Shown here: piece after piece, positions 41,657 through 51,933 of the stretch | Numbering within the stretch: position 1 is the stretch's first letter | Layout of the letters: each line of letters begins with the position of its first letter | NCBI GenBank assembly: GCA_021521415.1 | Contig: JAIQDT010007597.1 | Span: 1 to 64,000, forward strand | Origin: Bidens hawaiensis | Taxonomy: Eukaryota > Streptophyta > Magnoliopsida > Asterales > Asteraceae | Direction of reading: 5' to 3' | Length of the DNA: 64,000 nt | Program-made: the position numbers and the translations under genes | Notes under the pieces: generated by a model | The model's input: the letters and a program-made list of their open reading frames with translations, nothing else | Database searches by the model: none | What the model was told of the DNA's origin: nothing

Positions 41657-42135
41657 AAGTTTGAGTGGACGGAAAAGCATGAGGCTGCGCTCAAAGCCTT
41701 GAAGGATTACTTATCCTCAGCTCCAGCTCTGACGAAGCCTATGGATGGAGAATCCTTATATCTCTACCTAGCTATTTCAGGTAATGCAGTAAGTGTCATC
41801 CTCATTAAGGATCATGAAGGTGAACAACATCCAGTTTATTATGTAAGTAAGAGTCTTTTAGATGCGGAAGCCAGGTATTCTCATTTAGAAAAATTTATTC
41901 TTGCACTTATTATGACTTCTACAAAATTAAGACATTACTTTGAGACTCATACTATTATCTTGAGAACTAATTATCCTGTTACGAATGTTCTTAGAAAGCC
42001 AGAATTATCAGGTAGAATGGCCAAGTGGGCTGTGAAACTGAGTGCATATGACATTCAGTATGAGCCTAGAACAACTATCAAATCTCAAGCACTAGCAGAC
42101 TTTGTAGCTGATTTCGGCAGTGACATTCAAAAGGA
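41657..42135 (+). pseudogene. RNase H of the plus-strand Tat element
   Basis: The domain reads KFEWTEKHEAALKALKDYL, LYLYLAISGNAVSVILI, PVYYVSKSLLDAEARYSHL and MAKWAVKLSAYDIQYEPR to ALADFVADF. It is interrupted at the end by a 47-bp tandem duplication that introduces a stop (IQKEH then TAG). Confidence 0.85.
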
Positions 42136-42182
42136 GCACTAGCAGACTTTGTGGCTGATTTCAGCAGTGACGTGCAAAAGGA
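42089..42182. repeat. Two tandem 47-bp copies
   Basis: GCACTAGCAGACTTTG to CAAAAGGA occurs at 42089-42135 and again at 42136-42182 with a few substitutions (GTAGCTG/GTGGCTG, CGGCAG/CAGCAG). The unit is not divisible by three, so it shifts the frame. The related copy has a single unit. Confidence 0.88.
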
Positions 42183-42700
42183 GGCTGATTTAGAAGTGCA
42201 ACAACTAGAAGAAACCAAGGATCCTTGGATCCTCTTCACATATGGAGCATCCAACTTAAGAGGAACAGGATTGGGCATACTACTGAAATCGCCACAGGGG
42301 GACAAATACCTCAGTCCATTGCTTGTGCATTTCAAGCCACCAACAATGAGGCAGAGTATGAAGCACTCATCGCATGTTTACTTTTAGCCAAAAGCATGAG
42401 GATCAGGTATCTTCAAGTTTATATGGATTCTTTACTTATAACTAACAACTTTAACGGCTCTTATACCGTAAAAGGTGAGAATATGATCAAATATTTAGAA
42501 ATTGTAAAGGAATTTGCAACATCCTTCGAATTGTTCAGTATAGTACAGGTACCAAGGGAAGAAAATGCTGGGGCAGATGCCTTAGCAAATTTAGCCTCAT
42601 CCTTGAAAATTCCAGAAGATACGAAGATCCCAATCATCCATATACTCTCGCCAGCAATAGGAGAACAAGAAGTTGGGGAAATAACAACTGACAAACAAAT
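42183..42700 (+). pseudogene. Second, archaeal-like RNase H (aRNH), Tat hallmark
   Basis: It reads LEVQQLEETKDPWILFTYGASN, NNEAEYEALIACLLLAKSM, RYLQVYMDSLLITNNFNGS and VPREENAGADALANLAS. The catalytic FTDGAS box is FTYGAS here (Asp to Tyr). A frame change lies near 42290, between 42151-42387 and 42225-43010. The extra RNase H after the normal one identifies the Tat lineage. Confidence 0.87.
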
Positions 42701-43964
42701 CGTACTTTGGGATCCATTATCCTCAGCTAGCCAAGGATCCTGGATCCTCCCAATTAAGAAGTACATTCAAACAGGGGAAATCCCAGCTTCGGAGAATCCC
42801 AAATCCTTCAAACTCAAGGTATCACAATATATTTTGTTAGATGATATGCTATACAGAAAATATTTTGCAGGTCCATACTTGAGATGCATCGAGGATCCTG
42901 AAATCCAAGAGGTGCTCAAAGACTTTCATGAAGGTGATTGTGGTAATCACACTGGAGGTAGAGCTCTTTTTTTAGAATTCGGAGAACATGATATTTCTGG
43001 CCAACAATGAAGAGAGACGCCATGGAGTATTCAAAGAAATGTGATGCTTGTCAAAGGCATACAAACATCCTACATCAACCAACAGAACCTATGTATCCTA
43101 TATCCTCATCATGGCCATTTATGAAGTGGGGGATGGATATCGTGGGTAAACTGCCCAAGGCACCAGGAGGAAAAGTATCCATGCTTGCTATGACTGATTA
43201 CTTTTCAAAATGGATAGAAGCAGAAGCTTTTGTTCAAGTACGCGAAAAAGAGGTGATATCTTTCAATAAAAGAAATATTATAACTAGATTTGGTATCCCT
43301 TCAGAAATTATTTGTGACAATGGTTCCCAGTTTATCAGGAAAAGAACCACTAACTTTTGTGACAGATGGGGCATCAAGATGATTACCTCTACTCCAGTGC
43401 ACCCTCAAGCTAGTGGTCAAGCAGAGTCTAGCAACAAAATCATTCATCAACAATTTAAAGAAGAAGTTAGGAACCAAGAAGGGTAAATGGGCTGAAGAAC
43501 TGCTATATGTTCTTTGGGTCGACATGACAACACCCAAGAATGCAACGGGCCAGACACCCTTCTCATTGGTGTTTGGATCAGAAGCAGTTATCCCTACCGA
43601 AATGGTGGTTTCTACAGCTAGAACAAGTATCCGTGATCCTGAGGTCAATAAAGAAATCCTCCTTGAACACTTGGATACTGTTGAAGAACTCAGAGACCTA
43701 GCCAAGATCAAAATGGCAGCATATCAACAAAGGGTAGCTGAGGCATACAACAAGAATATCGACATCAGAAGATTTCAAGAAGGAGATTTAGTTTTGAGAA
43801 AAGCCTTCCAAAACACAACCAATCCGGCTGATGGGAAGTTAGCACCCAAATGGGAAGGTCCTTACATAATCGAGTCGGAGGCAGGAAAGGGGGCATATCA
43901 TTTGCTCACTATGGAAGGCAATAGGTTACCCAGAGCATGGAACGCTACCCACCTCAAGAAATAA
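42701..43964 (+). pseudogene. Integrase of the plus-strand Tat element
   Basis: The integrase begins with its zinc finger (HEGDCGNHTGGRAL in 42225-43010; CDACQRH in 43007-43486). The core follows: WGMDIVGKL (first Asp), [22 protein letters not shown] (second Asp), and HPQASGQAESSNK (Glu). Frame 43413-43964 supplies the rest (TPFSLVFGSEAVIPTEMVV, RDLAKIKMAAYQQRV, NPADGKLAPKWEGPYII). The D,D,E residues are kept, but frameshifts lie about 42990 and 43465. It ends HLKK followed by TAA at 43965. Confidence 0.9.
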
Positions 43965-45480
43965 TTTTTATGATCAGGATCAAGTATCCTCTAAGGATCA
44001 AGTGTCCTTAAAGGATCAAGGTTCCCCAAAGTTGGTAATATCTATCAATCACTTATCCTTGTAAACTTATTATTACTTATGTAAGGATAACGTATTCTAA
44101 ACATTTTTTGTTTCTTCCAAGTTTTAAGTATCAATGAAGGAAATTCCCTTTATAAACAGTCTAGAGGTTGGCCACCTCTCCTTTATATTTAAGGTACTAA
44201 GGTATTTCCCTTGGCCTAGCCCACGATTGGATATGACCCCCGATGGTCATATCCCCTAAGGTTTAAAGGTTTTCACCTTTCTTATAAATTAGAGTTTCTA
44301 CACTCTCGCCTGGAGCGCACGCTATCCAACGAATAGTCCGGGGCAACGGGACCATTACACGCTTAGTGGCTGACAATTTCGTTGCTTTCGGTTATATGGA
44401 GGATCCTACGAATTATGGTAGACATACCATACCACCGGTTTATAACGTTTTACGTTTGGGCTAAATCCCGGTTTGGGCGAGTCCCTAATTAACATCCGTA
44501 TTTGGGCTTGTCCCCAGTTTGGGCTTGTCCCCAGTTTTGGGCTTGTCCCCAGTTTTGGGCTTGTCCCCAGCACACGGGCTTGTTCCCAGTTTCATGGGCT
44601 TGTCCCTAGTTTCACGGGCTTTTCCCCAGTACACAGGCTTGTCTCAGTTGCACGGGCTTGTCCCAAGTATTTTATTTGGGCTTGGCCCCAGCCTAATTGG
44701 TTTAATCCCACTTGACATTATGAGTTGTTTGCAACAGATTTTTTAATTTCATTGTGAAGATCAAAACTTATGGATTCAAAATCCTTAAATTTTTTTCTAT
44801 AAGGATCGCCGAAGGTTCAATAGTTACGGTAACTTAGGTCTACTTAGACCTTGTGGTATGATTTCTACTTTTAAATTCATATTGGTTTAGCTAGAATCCT
44901 TATATATCTTTTGGTTTAAAGATTTAACATCTTTGAATTATTTCTGTTAGGATATTCTATCCTAAAAATTTTAATTATTTTTTCTAAGGATATTATATCC
45001 ATAAATTTCTATAATCACTTTTTCTTAAGGATATTCTATCCTAAAATTTTTACTCGGAATTATTCCTTAAAATTCTTAATAAGACTAAGTTTATATCAAA
45101 TAGATTTTCAAAATAACAAGTAACAAAGCAAATAGTCAAAAGATTTAGATTATCATTAATATAAGTCACGTGGACTTATCCAAAATCCTTAACCCGGATT
45201 TCACCATACTAAAGATGGACCATCCACCCGGGTTAAGTAAAGGTTACTAATTATTCTTAAGATGCAGGAAAATAAAAGTCAGAGGCACTAAAGGCTTCAT
45301 CCCCACAAACAGAGGATCCATCCACCTTCAGTACCCCTGAGAATTGTCTTGAGGATCTGTGATCCTTAAACCCTAATCACTACTGTCTATTACAAACAAC
45401 AACCATTGTTCATCAAAAACATCAACGTAAAAAAAAAACATTGGGCTCAGGCCTTGTCTTCTTTATCCTTCATCGCCCAA
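43965..45480 (+). other. Non-coding 3' region of the Tat element
   Basis: No sense-strand domain. It includes the GGGCTTGTCCCCAG array (44500-44700), several GGATATTCTATCC-like phrases around 44940-45060, and a conserved CCATCCACCCGGGTTAAG near 45220. The end, about 45240-45480, would be the 3' untranslated part of the antisense gene. Confidence 0.7.
44500..44700. repeat. Minisatellite GGGCTTGTCCCCAGTTT
   Basis: About ten imperfect copies of GGGCTTGTCCCCAG with variable 3-8 bp spacers. They are the complement-equivalent of the CTGGGGACAAGCCC array in the other Tat element (24000-24130), at the same relative position. Confidence 0.87.
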
Positions 45481-45897
45481 TTAAGTTGCATCAGCACCTG
45501 CTCCTTCACCAGCTTCAGCCACATCCTTAGCTATACTCGTACCAGCTTCATTCCCCTTAGACATCTCCATATCTTCCTCACCGCCGAGAGCTGCCAAGGT
45601 AGTCTTCCACTTCTGCACGTTCCAGGTTGCCTTATCAAAAGTGGAATCACCGGCCTCCATCGCCATCTTGATATTTGCATGCAGCACTGACTTGGCCGCC
45701 TACATCTTGGCCTCCTCCGTTGCCTGCTTGATCTCCTCTTGACGCTGGGCATCTGATGTGGATACCTGATCCTTGAGTTGTCTCTTGAGCTGGGCTAAAG
45801 CCTTGTCCTTGTTGACCACCGCATTCCCTAACCCAGACAACTACTCGCTCATCTGACCCACGATCTTTTCATAATTCTCTTTGAAAGCATTCATAGC
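45481..45897 (-). pseudogene. Antisense gene, exon 4 (C-terminal coiled coil)
   Basis: It follows acceptor GGTTACAG and is in phase 0 with exon 3 (DTVLN joined to AMNAFKENYEKI). The protein is helical and charged (KALAQLKRQLKDQV, QRQEEIKQATEEAKM), then NVQKWKTTLAALGGEED, and an Ala/Gly/Glu-rich tail ending in TAA 45481-45483. Two TAG stops interrupt it. Confidence 0.72.
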
Positions 45898-45973
45898 CTG
45901 TAACCAACGAGAATCAAAGATTAAAAGGATATTATATTCTTAAATTCGTTACAGCAGGACACAGGATACTTAC
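45898..45973 (-). other. Antisense gene, intron 3 (76 nt)
   Basis: Minus strand GTAAGTATCC at the donor and GTTGGTTACAG at the acceptor, with an AT-rich body including TTTAATCTTTGATTCTC, which supplies a pyrimidine-rich stretch. Confidence 0.72.
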
Positions 45974-46178
45974 ATTAAGGACCGTGTCATAGTGGATTTC
46001 GGGATCAGAGGACCTTTTTCTCTTGGATGCATCAGACTTGGCTCTGGTAGTTGCGGTCTTGGGTTCAGAACTAGTCGCTGCCTTCAGTGCTTCTTTCTTG
46101 ATATCTTAGGGAGTGATCATGTTGTCGATATCTTCCAAAGAGAACTTGCTAGCAGACTTCTGAGACTTCTTGGCGCCT
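45974..46178 (-). pseudogene. Antisense gene, exon 3
   Basis: 205 nt bounded by acceptor CCTTTGTAG and donor GTAAGT. It encodes KKSQKSASKFS, then after a CT repeat (TCTCTC) that shifts the frame by two, EDIDNMITP, stop, DIKKEALKAA and ASKRKRSSDPEI. The KRKR run could be a nuclear signal. Confidence 0.7.
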
Positions 46179-46251
46179 ACAAAGGATAAGTAATCAGATA
46201 AGTATTTCCTCTAATTTTATTTACTTTTAAAATTATTATGTAAAAACTTAC
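46179..46251 (-). other. Antisense gene, intron 2 (73 nt)
   Basis: Minus strand GTAAGTTTTTAC at the donor, AT-rich body, and TCCTTTGTAG at the acceptor. Short length, high AT and canonical ends fit plant spliceosomal introns. Confidence 0.72.
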
Positions 46252-46395
46252 TTCACATGTCGGAGTCTGAAGAAATATCGCAAAAGGCTTCGACGAATAG
46301 GGCTTGAAACGTCCTAACCTCGGTATCCAGTGCAAGGAACCGCTTTGTATTCTCTTCTGTACCAGGTAACTTAGCCAATGAAGCAAAGTTCTCAA
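46252..46395 (-). pseudogene. Antisense gene, exon 2
   Basis: 144 nt bounded by acceptor TTTTGCAG and donor GTAAGT. It stays open in one frame over 47 codons (ENFASLAKLPGTEEN, FLALDTEVRTFQALFVEAF, SSDSDM), ending with TGA one base before the donor. Confidence 0.72.
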
Positions 46396-46484
46396 CTGCA
46401 AAAGAAGACAAAAAGTTAGATTAATCATCAAGGATCCTATCGTTACTAAGCATCTAGGATCCTACCCTTTTTAACCCACTTTTA

Positions 46485-47060
46485 AGGAAGGTCAGTCCCA
46501 CCAGGTATGGAGTCTTGTCTCACTAAGAAAAACTGATTTTTCCAAAAGGAGTCATTCAGAGTAACCTTTAGCAGAGGATGAGGTTGTCGAGGCTTGGATT
46601 TAAAAAGGAATCGGGCTGGACCGTGGGTAGTAAGGGTGTACATATAGGATAACTCGGGAAGGCCGAAATCAATCTTTTCATCTTCTATAATCCGTTCGAT
46701 AGTTCCTAACACTCTCCAAAGCATTGGCATAGCCTGGATGTAGGATATGCCTGTGGAATCGAAGAAGCTTTGTGTAAAGGAAGGAAATCGATAACTGTAA
46801 CCGATAAGAAAGGGGCAAGCCGGAAAACACACCCAAGTTTTGGAAAACACGTCACAACGGATGCTAGATTTGTATGGTCGTAAAAGGGTTCCTTGCGGAA
46901 ATAAAGGGCGAAACTCATCGACTTCTGGGTCCGTGAGTTTGTAGATCTCAATAGAAGGGTTTGCTATGAGGTCTTGTGGCTCCATCTCCGAGAAGTCAGA
47001 GTCATCGGAGGATTGTTCGAAAGGATTAGAGGGGTGTAAAGAAGACGAAGTAATAGACAT
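46485..47060 (-). pseudogene. Antisense gene, exon 1
   Basis: About 190 codons open on the minus strand. A longer frame begins at 47129, but the ATG at 47060 lies downstream of the TATA box and is the better start. The donor is unsure: a GT occurs just before the TAA (in CTGGTGGG), and another, GGGTAGGAT near 46465, would follow it. The downstream acceptor is clear at 46396. Confidence 0.72.
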
Positions 47061-47145
47061 TATTATCAAAGAAAAAGAATAAAGGGAAGAAGGATACCTG
47101 TTATGTCGCTTGAATATGTGATTATACAAGAAATATAGAACGGCA

Positions 47146-47151
47146 TATATA
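47146..47151 (-). promoter_or_regulatory. Predicted TATA box of the antisense gene
   Basis: Minus strand CCTATATATGCC, with TATATA at 47146-47151, lies 86 bp upstream of the ATG at 47060. A start about 30 bp downstream would give a leader of roughly 60 nt. It lies in the internal region, 134 bp short of the 3' LTR (47285), so the gene seems to have its own promoter. Confidence 0.5.
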
Positions 47152-47270
47152 GGCGGTTATGATTATCTCGAGGGCTAAATGGTAAATATTTTTGGCAAAC
47201 CGTCCCACCATCCAGTTTTCGCAGAAAGTTTGAATTTCAAAATGACAGCTGTGTTCCACTATCACCCGCC

Positions 47271-47284
47271 ATTTTGGGGGCAAT
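47271..47284 (+). other. Polypurine tract of the plus-strand Tat element
   Basis: ATTTTGGGGGCAAT directly precedes the 3' LTR, matching the tract of the other Tat element. Confidence 0.8.
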
Positions 47285-47916
47285 TGTTAGGACTGATATT
47301 TTCCCTGCTGAGGATATATTATCCTTGAAGATGTGTCTGGATCAGTTATCCTCCTGAAGAGTTCCAGAGCCGTGTCAAGGATTGAGGATCCTCATAGGTT
47401 GGTATTATTAACAATTGTTTCACGTGTGTAGGTTATTGTTCAGCAGGAGTAACGGCTTTGTGACTTGGTCTACCTTAATTTTCGCTACTGGAAATTACCA
47501 GCACGTGGTCAATGAACGTTGGAGGAATAGTGGAATAGTGGCGGATAGTTAGGACTTTTTGTTGAATGTATTTTCTTTATAATTATCGAGATATGATCGA
47601 TTAGGTCTCACTTGTACTCTCACACACACTAGAGTAGATTCAATAATTCTCTCTATCCACTAGCTTACTTTGTAATATCGATCACAATCTCCAACCCATT
47701 TGTAACTTTTTTGGTATTAATAAAGTGGTGATCGACGAGTTGTCACCACCCGGGGTTTTTTTCTTTTGATCTGAACAAGGTCAAATGGTTTTTCCTCGCA
47801 ACAAATCACTGTGTTCATTTCATTTTCGTTCATATAATTGTTATTGTCATCATAGCACTAGACCACACATTGACAGATTTGGATACATTATCCTTAGCTG
47901 ATTTTTATCCAAAACA
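47285..47916 (+). repeat. 3' LTR of the plus-strand Tat element
   Basis: 632 bp, partner of 37111-37743, ending ATCCAAAACA before the CATAT duplication (47917-47921). Confidence 0.93.
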
Positions 47917-47921
47917 CATAT

Positions 47922-50815
47922 TACACCAAAAGTTAAAATATGAAAAAGGAATGTGAATTACTTGACTTTATTATTTAGGCGAGATAATAATGAAATAATA
48001 ATAAACGAGAAAATTAACATGCTGGCTGCGATCCAACACTAAAAAACCTAAAAACTAGAGATAATAAACTAGAGTCAAAACTGAGAATAACGTCATTGGA
48101 GTCACAACAAACGGATAAATAGAACTCAAATTATGAAATAAACAAGTTTTAAGCGAGCTTATACGGGTCAAAATCCGAACAACGAATCTGAGGTTGGTTT
48201 TGCTCTGTCATATGTAAAACATGACAATAAATATAAAAGTCTTCTGGACCGAAAGCTAAATTTTACTAGAAGGTTCGTTAATTGCAAAATCCTCAATTTT
48301 GTCCTAACATAAACCCTAAAACGAATTTGATAAAACTGGACATGATAACCCCTCAACACTTTAAAAGTTTATGAGCTCTTTGGATGCTATGATGAGTTAG
48401 AACAACTTTTATTTTCAAACTTACCCGGAATACATATTAGAACTAGGAGAAATCGAGAGGATGATGAACTTTGACATTTGAAAGTCAACCGACGAACAAC
48501 ACTTGAGCTAGGACTCAAGTTCGTGAATTAGAGGGATGTTTTGAGAGTGTGTAGCAGGTTATGAACGATCTAAAGCCCTTGTATATATAGGAGTCAGATT
48601 ATAGCTGATGTTTATCACGAATTTAAAGATAATTCTTTTAAAACTCAAACTGAACGAGATAAACTCTAATCCGTGATCTATAACTTTATTAGATGATAGA
48701 ATTCATAGGATTAATATAACATATGCATAGAAACATTCTAGAAGTTTTGTACTTGAACTATAACTTGATTTGGATAGAGAATTGAGAATAAACGAGTCAA
48801 AAACGAGTTAAACGAGCTGAAACGCGAACTAACACAAATCTGATCTGTTGCATCCCTCTGGCAGCATCGCGTGGCCACCAAAACCACCTTGGCCGCATGA
48901 CGTGGTGATTTGCTTTTGGAAACTTTTCTGATTTGGCAGTTTTGGTCCCTAAAGCTTCCGGAAATGCGTTTTACGTGCTTTTAGGAGATTTTAACATGTT
49001 TAAACATCAAAACATAAAACAATATAAAATAAATTAAAATACATAAATTAATAATAAACACTTGGTTTCATAAATAATAAGAATCCGAATACGATCCCGT
49101 GCTAGGTAAACAAATAAACCGAAATTGACGAATGTCAGAAAGGTATCATCTTGTCTTTTTATCCACTGCACGCCAGTCCTGGCCTCAAATAAGATTCAAG
49201 CTTTGTGGTTTTGTCATTACATACCTCCATGATCCATTGCTTGTTAATTAATTAATCTTTGCAAAAGTAAGTTTGTTCTCAGTTAAGAATATTCAGTGGA
49301 ATCTTCTATATAAGTATATATAATAAGAATTCTTCCCAAAAAAATCTATGTTGGCTGCGGGATATCCATTGTTTACAATCTAGATGACTCATATTAGCAT
49401 TTAACTATGTTAGGAGCTTCTTGCTTATGGAAATTAAGATACTTGCGTATAGTAGTCGTTGTCGTTGTCCTTTTAACCTGAAGAGGCTTGACCTGATAAG
49501 TAGTAGACCCGTTTAACCCGATGGATCGCAGTCAAAGTTTTTAATATTTTAATACCATCGCGCAACGCGATAGTCTTATGTCCATCGCATCGCGTATCGT
49601 GATGGGTCTCTTCACCAGTTGGCAAAATTTCTTGTCTCGTTTTGCGTGCTGGTCATCCTAGGTCTTCAAAGGTTCCCCGTACAGGTCCAAAATAGAGGCT
49701 TTAATAACCTGTGATATGAAATATAACAAACATGTATGAAGTACCGAAGTTCACAAAATAAACCGTTAAAAGCAAATATTTACCGAACTATACTATATAC
49801 AAACTGACCATACATTACATCTCCACACTTATATATTGCTTCCTTCAAACAAAACTCTAAAGTAAACATCATAGGTATGTCGATTACCACCATTAATACT
49901 AGTAAGGTTTTAGGTCATACCCAGTTTCCCAGACAGACACTTTCTAGATTAACAACCCACAAATACATTTAATGATAACAAAATTAAAACAGAGCCGCCC
50001 AGACGAGTGTACTTTGTTTCTAGTTAATGCATAAATGTTCATACCCCTCACACTATCAACACTCCTCTCGGTAGCATATCTGGACTAGTAAAAGATGTTT
50101 CATTATATATCCCTGCCCTCAAATACCGAATATGAGTCACAACTTAATATACTTGCAGGTCATTCATATCTCCACCCATTAACTACCAGTTGCATAAAGA
50201 CTCGGACTACGGTTTTGTTGAGGCCTAAGCTTGGGTACGGATTAGGCATATTTAGTGACTAAAGTGGATGGAACCCAGTTTTACAAATACACAAATACAC
50301 AATCAAATATAAACTAACTGTTATTTACACTGACTGAAATAAAACTGTTAACTTCTTTTAGGATTTCTGCTGATTTCTTTTATCATTAATTTTTATTTAT
50401 GTATTATTTTTTTAACCACTGATAAGACAATACACTAAACAACAATATACAACTCTGACATTCAAATATTTACAACTCTTCTGACTATATACAGCTCGAT
50501 AACGAACTGGATTATATCAATCAGGGTAAAAATAAAATAAAGACCATGGTTGAAAAGTTGTGTAATGTTCGGTTTAGCAAATGAGAAAGAATATGGTCCA
50601 AACGGGCTCCTATGGGGCTAATGTCAGGTAAGGAATCGTTTTTAGTGTGGAAATATATGTACATGTTTTCTAAAGTCCAAATCCCCAAACATGTGGTGGT
50701 ATGAAGATCTTGATAAGCATATGACAAGCAAGTTATCATTCTGTGAAACATACTGGTTACCCTCAAAATCATATTTTGGAATGTTTGATATTTATTATAT
50801 AATATGTGCATTAAG
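47922..50815. other. Unassigned DNA with LTR-like traces
   Basis: No coding frame or RNA gene. The stretch 48400-48620 resembles a minus-strand LTR promoter: minus strand CTATATATACAAGGGC near 48585 would be a TATA box. Around 49555-49605 CCATCGCG...CGCGATAG and CATCGCGTATCGTGATGGG resemble the palindromic boxes in the LTRs of the next element (52447-52700), so an older related LTR may lie here. I found no paired termini. Confidence 0.5.
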
Positions 50816-51902
50816 TTTCACACCCCCATCTAAGGCCTAGCCGTATGACTAATAGTTGGTACCACATTTATAAATAAATCAGAGTTACGTGTTTAAGCGG
50901 AAGTCTTTTGAAACATATGGATTTAAAAGATAATATTTACATTATACAAAAGACGGAACCAAAGTTTCCGTTTAAGATTACTTGTTTTAATTTACAAAAC
51001 CACCATTCATTAATATCCAAGTTTAACAAAAATATCCCAGCCATCGGATATCTTGAGCAACTTCGTTCTTCAAGTCCTAATCTCGGTTACCTGCAAAATG
51101 TTAAGAAAATACGTCAGCAACGAATGCTGGTTAATATGCCGACGCTAAAAATATTTTCTTTTCTTTATTAACCCTCGAGACTACGTCTGCCTCGGCCTAA
51201 CGTGGCTTAGGAATAACAAAGCTAAAACAACACAATTATAAACTCGAGTCTCTATACTAAATACCTTAGCAAACACCACAACGTTCGACTTAGTTAAATA
51301 CCTGTATGTATACACATGGGCGTGCTCCCCGTAGGAAAGCGTACTACGACTAAGTGTGGTTTTATGTGCCCACCGCGTGTACCACATATGTAAGGATCCA
51401 AACAAACGTATACTACAGCCTGAGGGCTAGGCTTATACTCTTATTTATAACGGTTTTAGAGACACATAGTCCCGTGTAAATCATTTTCATATAATTCATT
51501 TGACTCGTTTTAAAACAAGTTTGTGAAGTTTGAGGGCGTATTCACCTTTTCAATTTGGATCGGCTTCAAACACCATCCGAGGGTCTTTCCCGTTGCTATC
51601 TCGCACCTATAGTACGAGTATAACCTTTTGTTAGTCGGATATACAATCCGGCTTAAGACCTTTAGTCTTTTATAATCTTTACCTCGATTATTTTACTTTA
51701 AAACCCTTAATTAAAAAGTATTCTTTTCTTTTATAAATTAAAAGTCTTTCTTTTAATTTATATTATATACCTTTAGTTTATTTATAAACCCTACGTTTCT
51801 TTTTCTTTAAGAAACGTATTCTTTTCTTTTCTTTATTATATAAGAATAGTTATTTATCCTTAAATAATATTTATAACAAAGAATTATACACATATATATA
51901 AT

Positions 51903-51933
<31 letters not shown>

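Larger units (their letters stand above)
45481..47060 (-). pseudogene. Antisense multi-exon gene between integrase and 3' LTR
   Basis: A gene of unknown role lies opposite to the element's own gag-pol. Exon 1 starts at ATG 47058-47060 (MSITSSSLHPSN) and runs to about 46485. It encodes an acidic leader (SSDDSDFSEMEPQD) and a domain (CFPACPFLIGY, FFDSTGISYIQAMPMLWRVLG) that recalls the plant family called putative gypsy-type transposon protein (Transposase_28); that match is from memory. Exon 2 is 46395-46252, exon 3 46178-45974 (basic KRKR near its end) and exon 4 45897-45481 (Gln/Lys/Glu-rich, likely coiled coil, stop TAA). Introns 2 and 3 are 73 and 76 nt with GTAAGT donors. In-frame stops (46106-46108, 45841-45843, 45700-45702), a 2-bp expansion in exon 3, and a TAA at 46482-46484 show decay. 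Antisense extra ORFs are reported in Tat/Retand elements. Confidence 0.72.
37111..47916 (+). mobile_element. Tat-lineage Ty3/gypsy element with an antisense gene
   Basis: LTRs 37111-37743 (633 bp) and 47285-47916 (632 bp) start TGTTAGGACT and end CCAAAACA. CATAT is duplicated at 37106-37110 and 47917-47921. The order is primer site, gag, protease, reverse transcriptase, RNase H, second RNase H, integrase, non-coding 3' region with a minisatellite, antisense gene, polypurine tract. By eye the LTRs differ at about 18 sites (near 3 percent), so it is older than the gag-only element. All coding parts have stops or frameshifts, many of them C-to-T type, and several catalytic residues are changed, so it is inactive. 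Confidence 0.95.

Noticed and set aside
44473..44746. Two overlapping frames with LSPV / LVPS repeats
   Set aside because: They are direct translations of the CTGGGGACAAGCCC minisatellite in non-coding DNA.
46482..47129. ATG at 47129 as start of the antisense gene
   Set aside because: It lies only 17-22 bp downstream of the TATA box, too close to be within the transcript. The ATG at 47060 is better placed.
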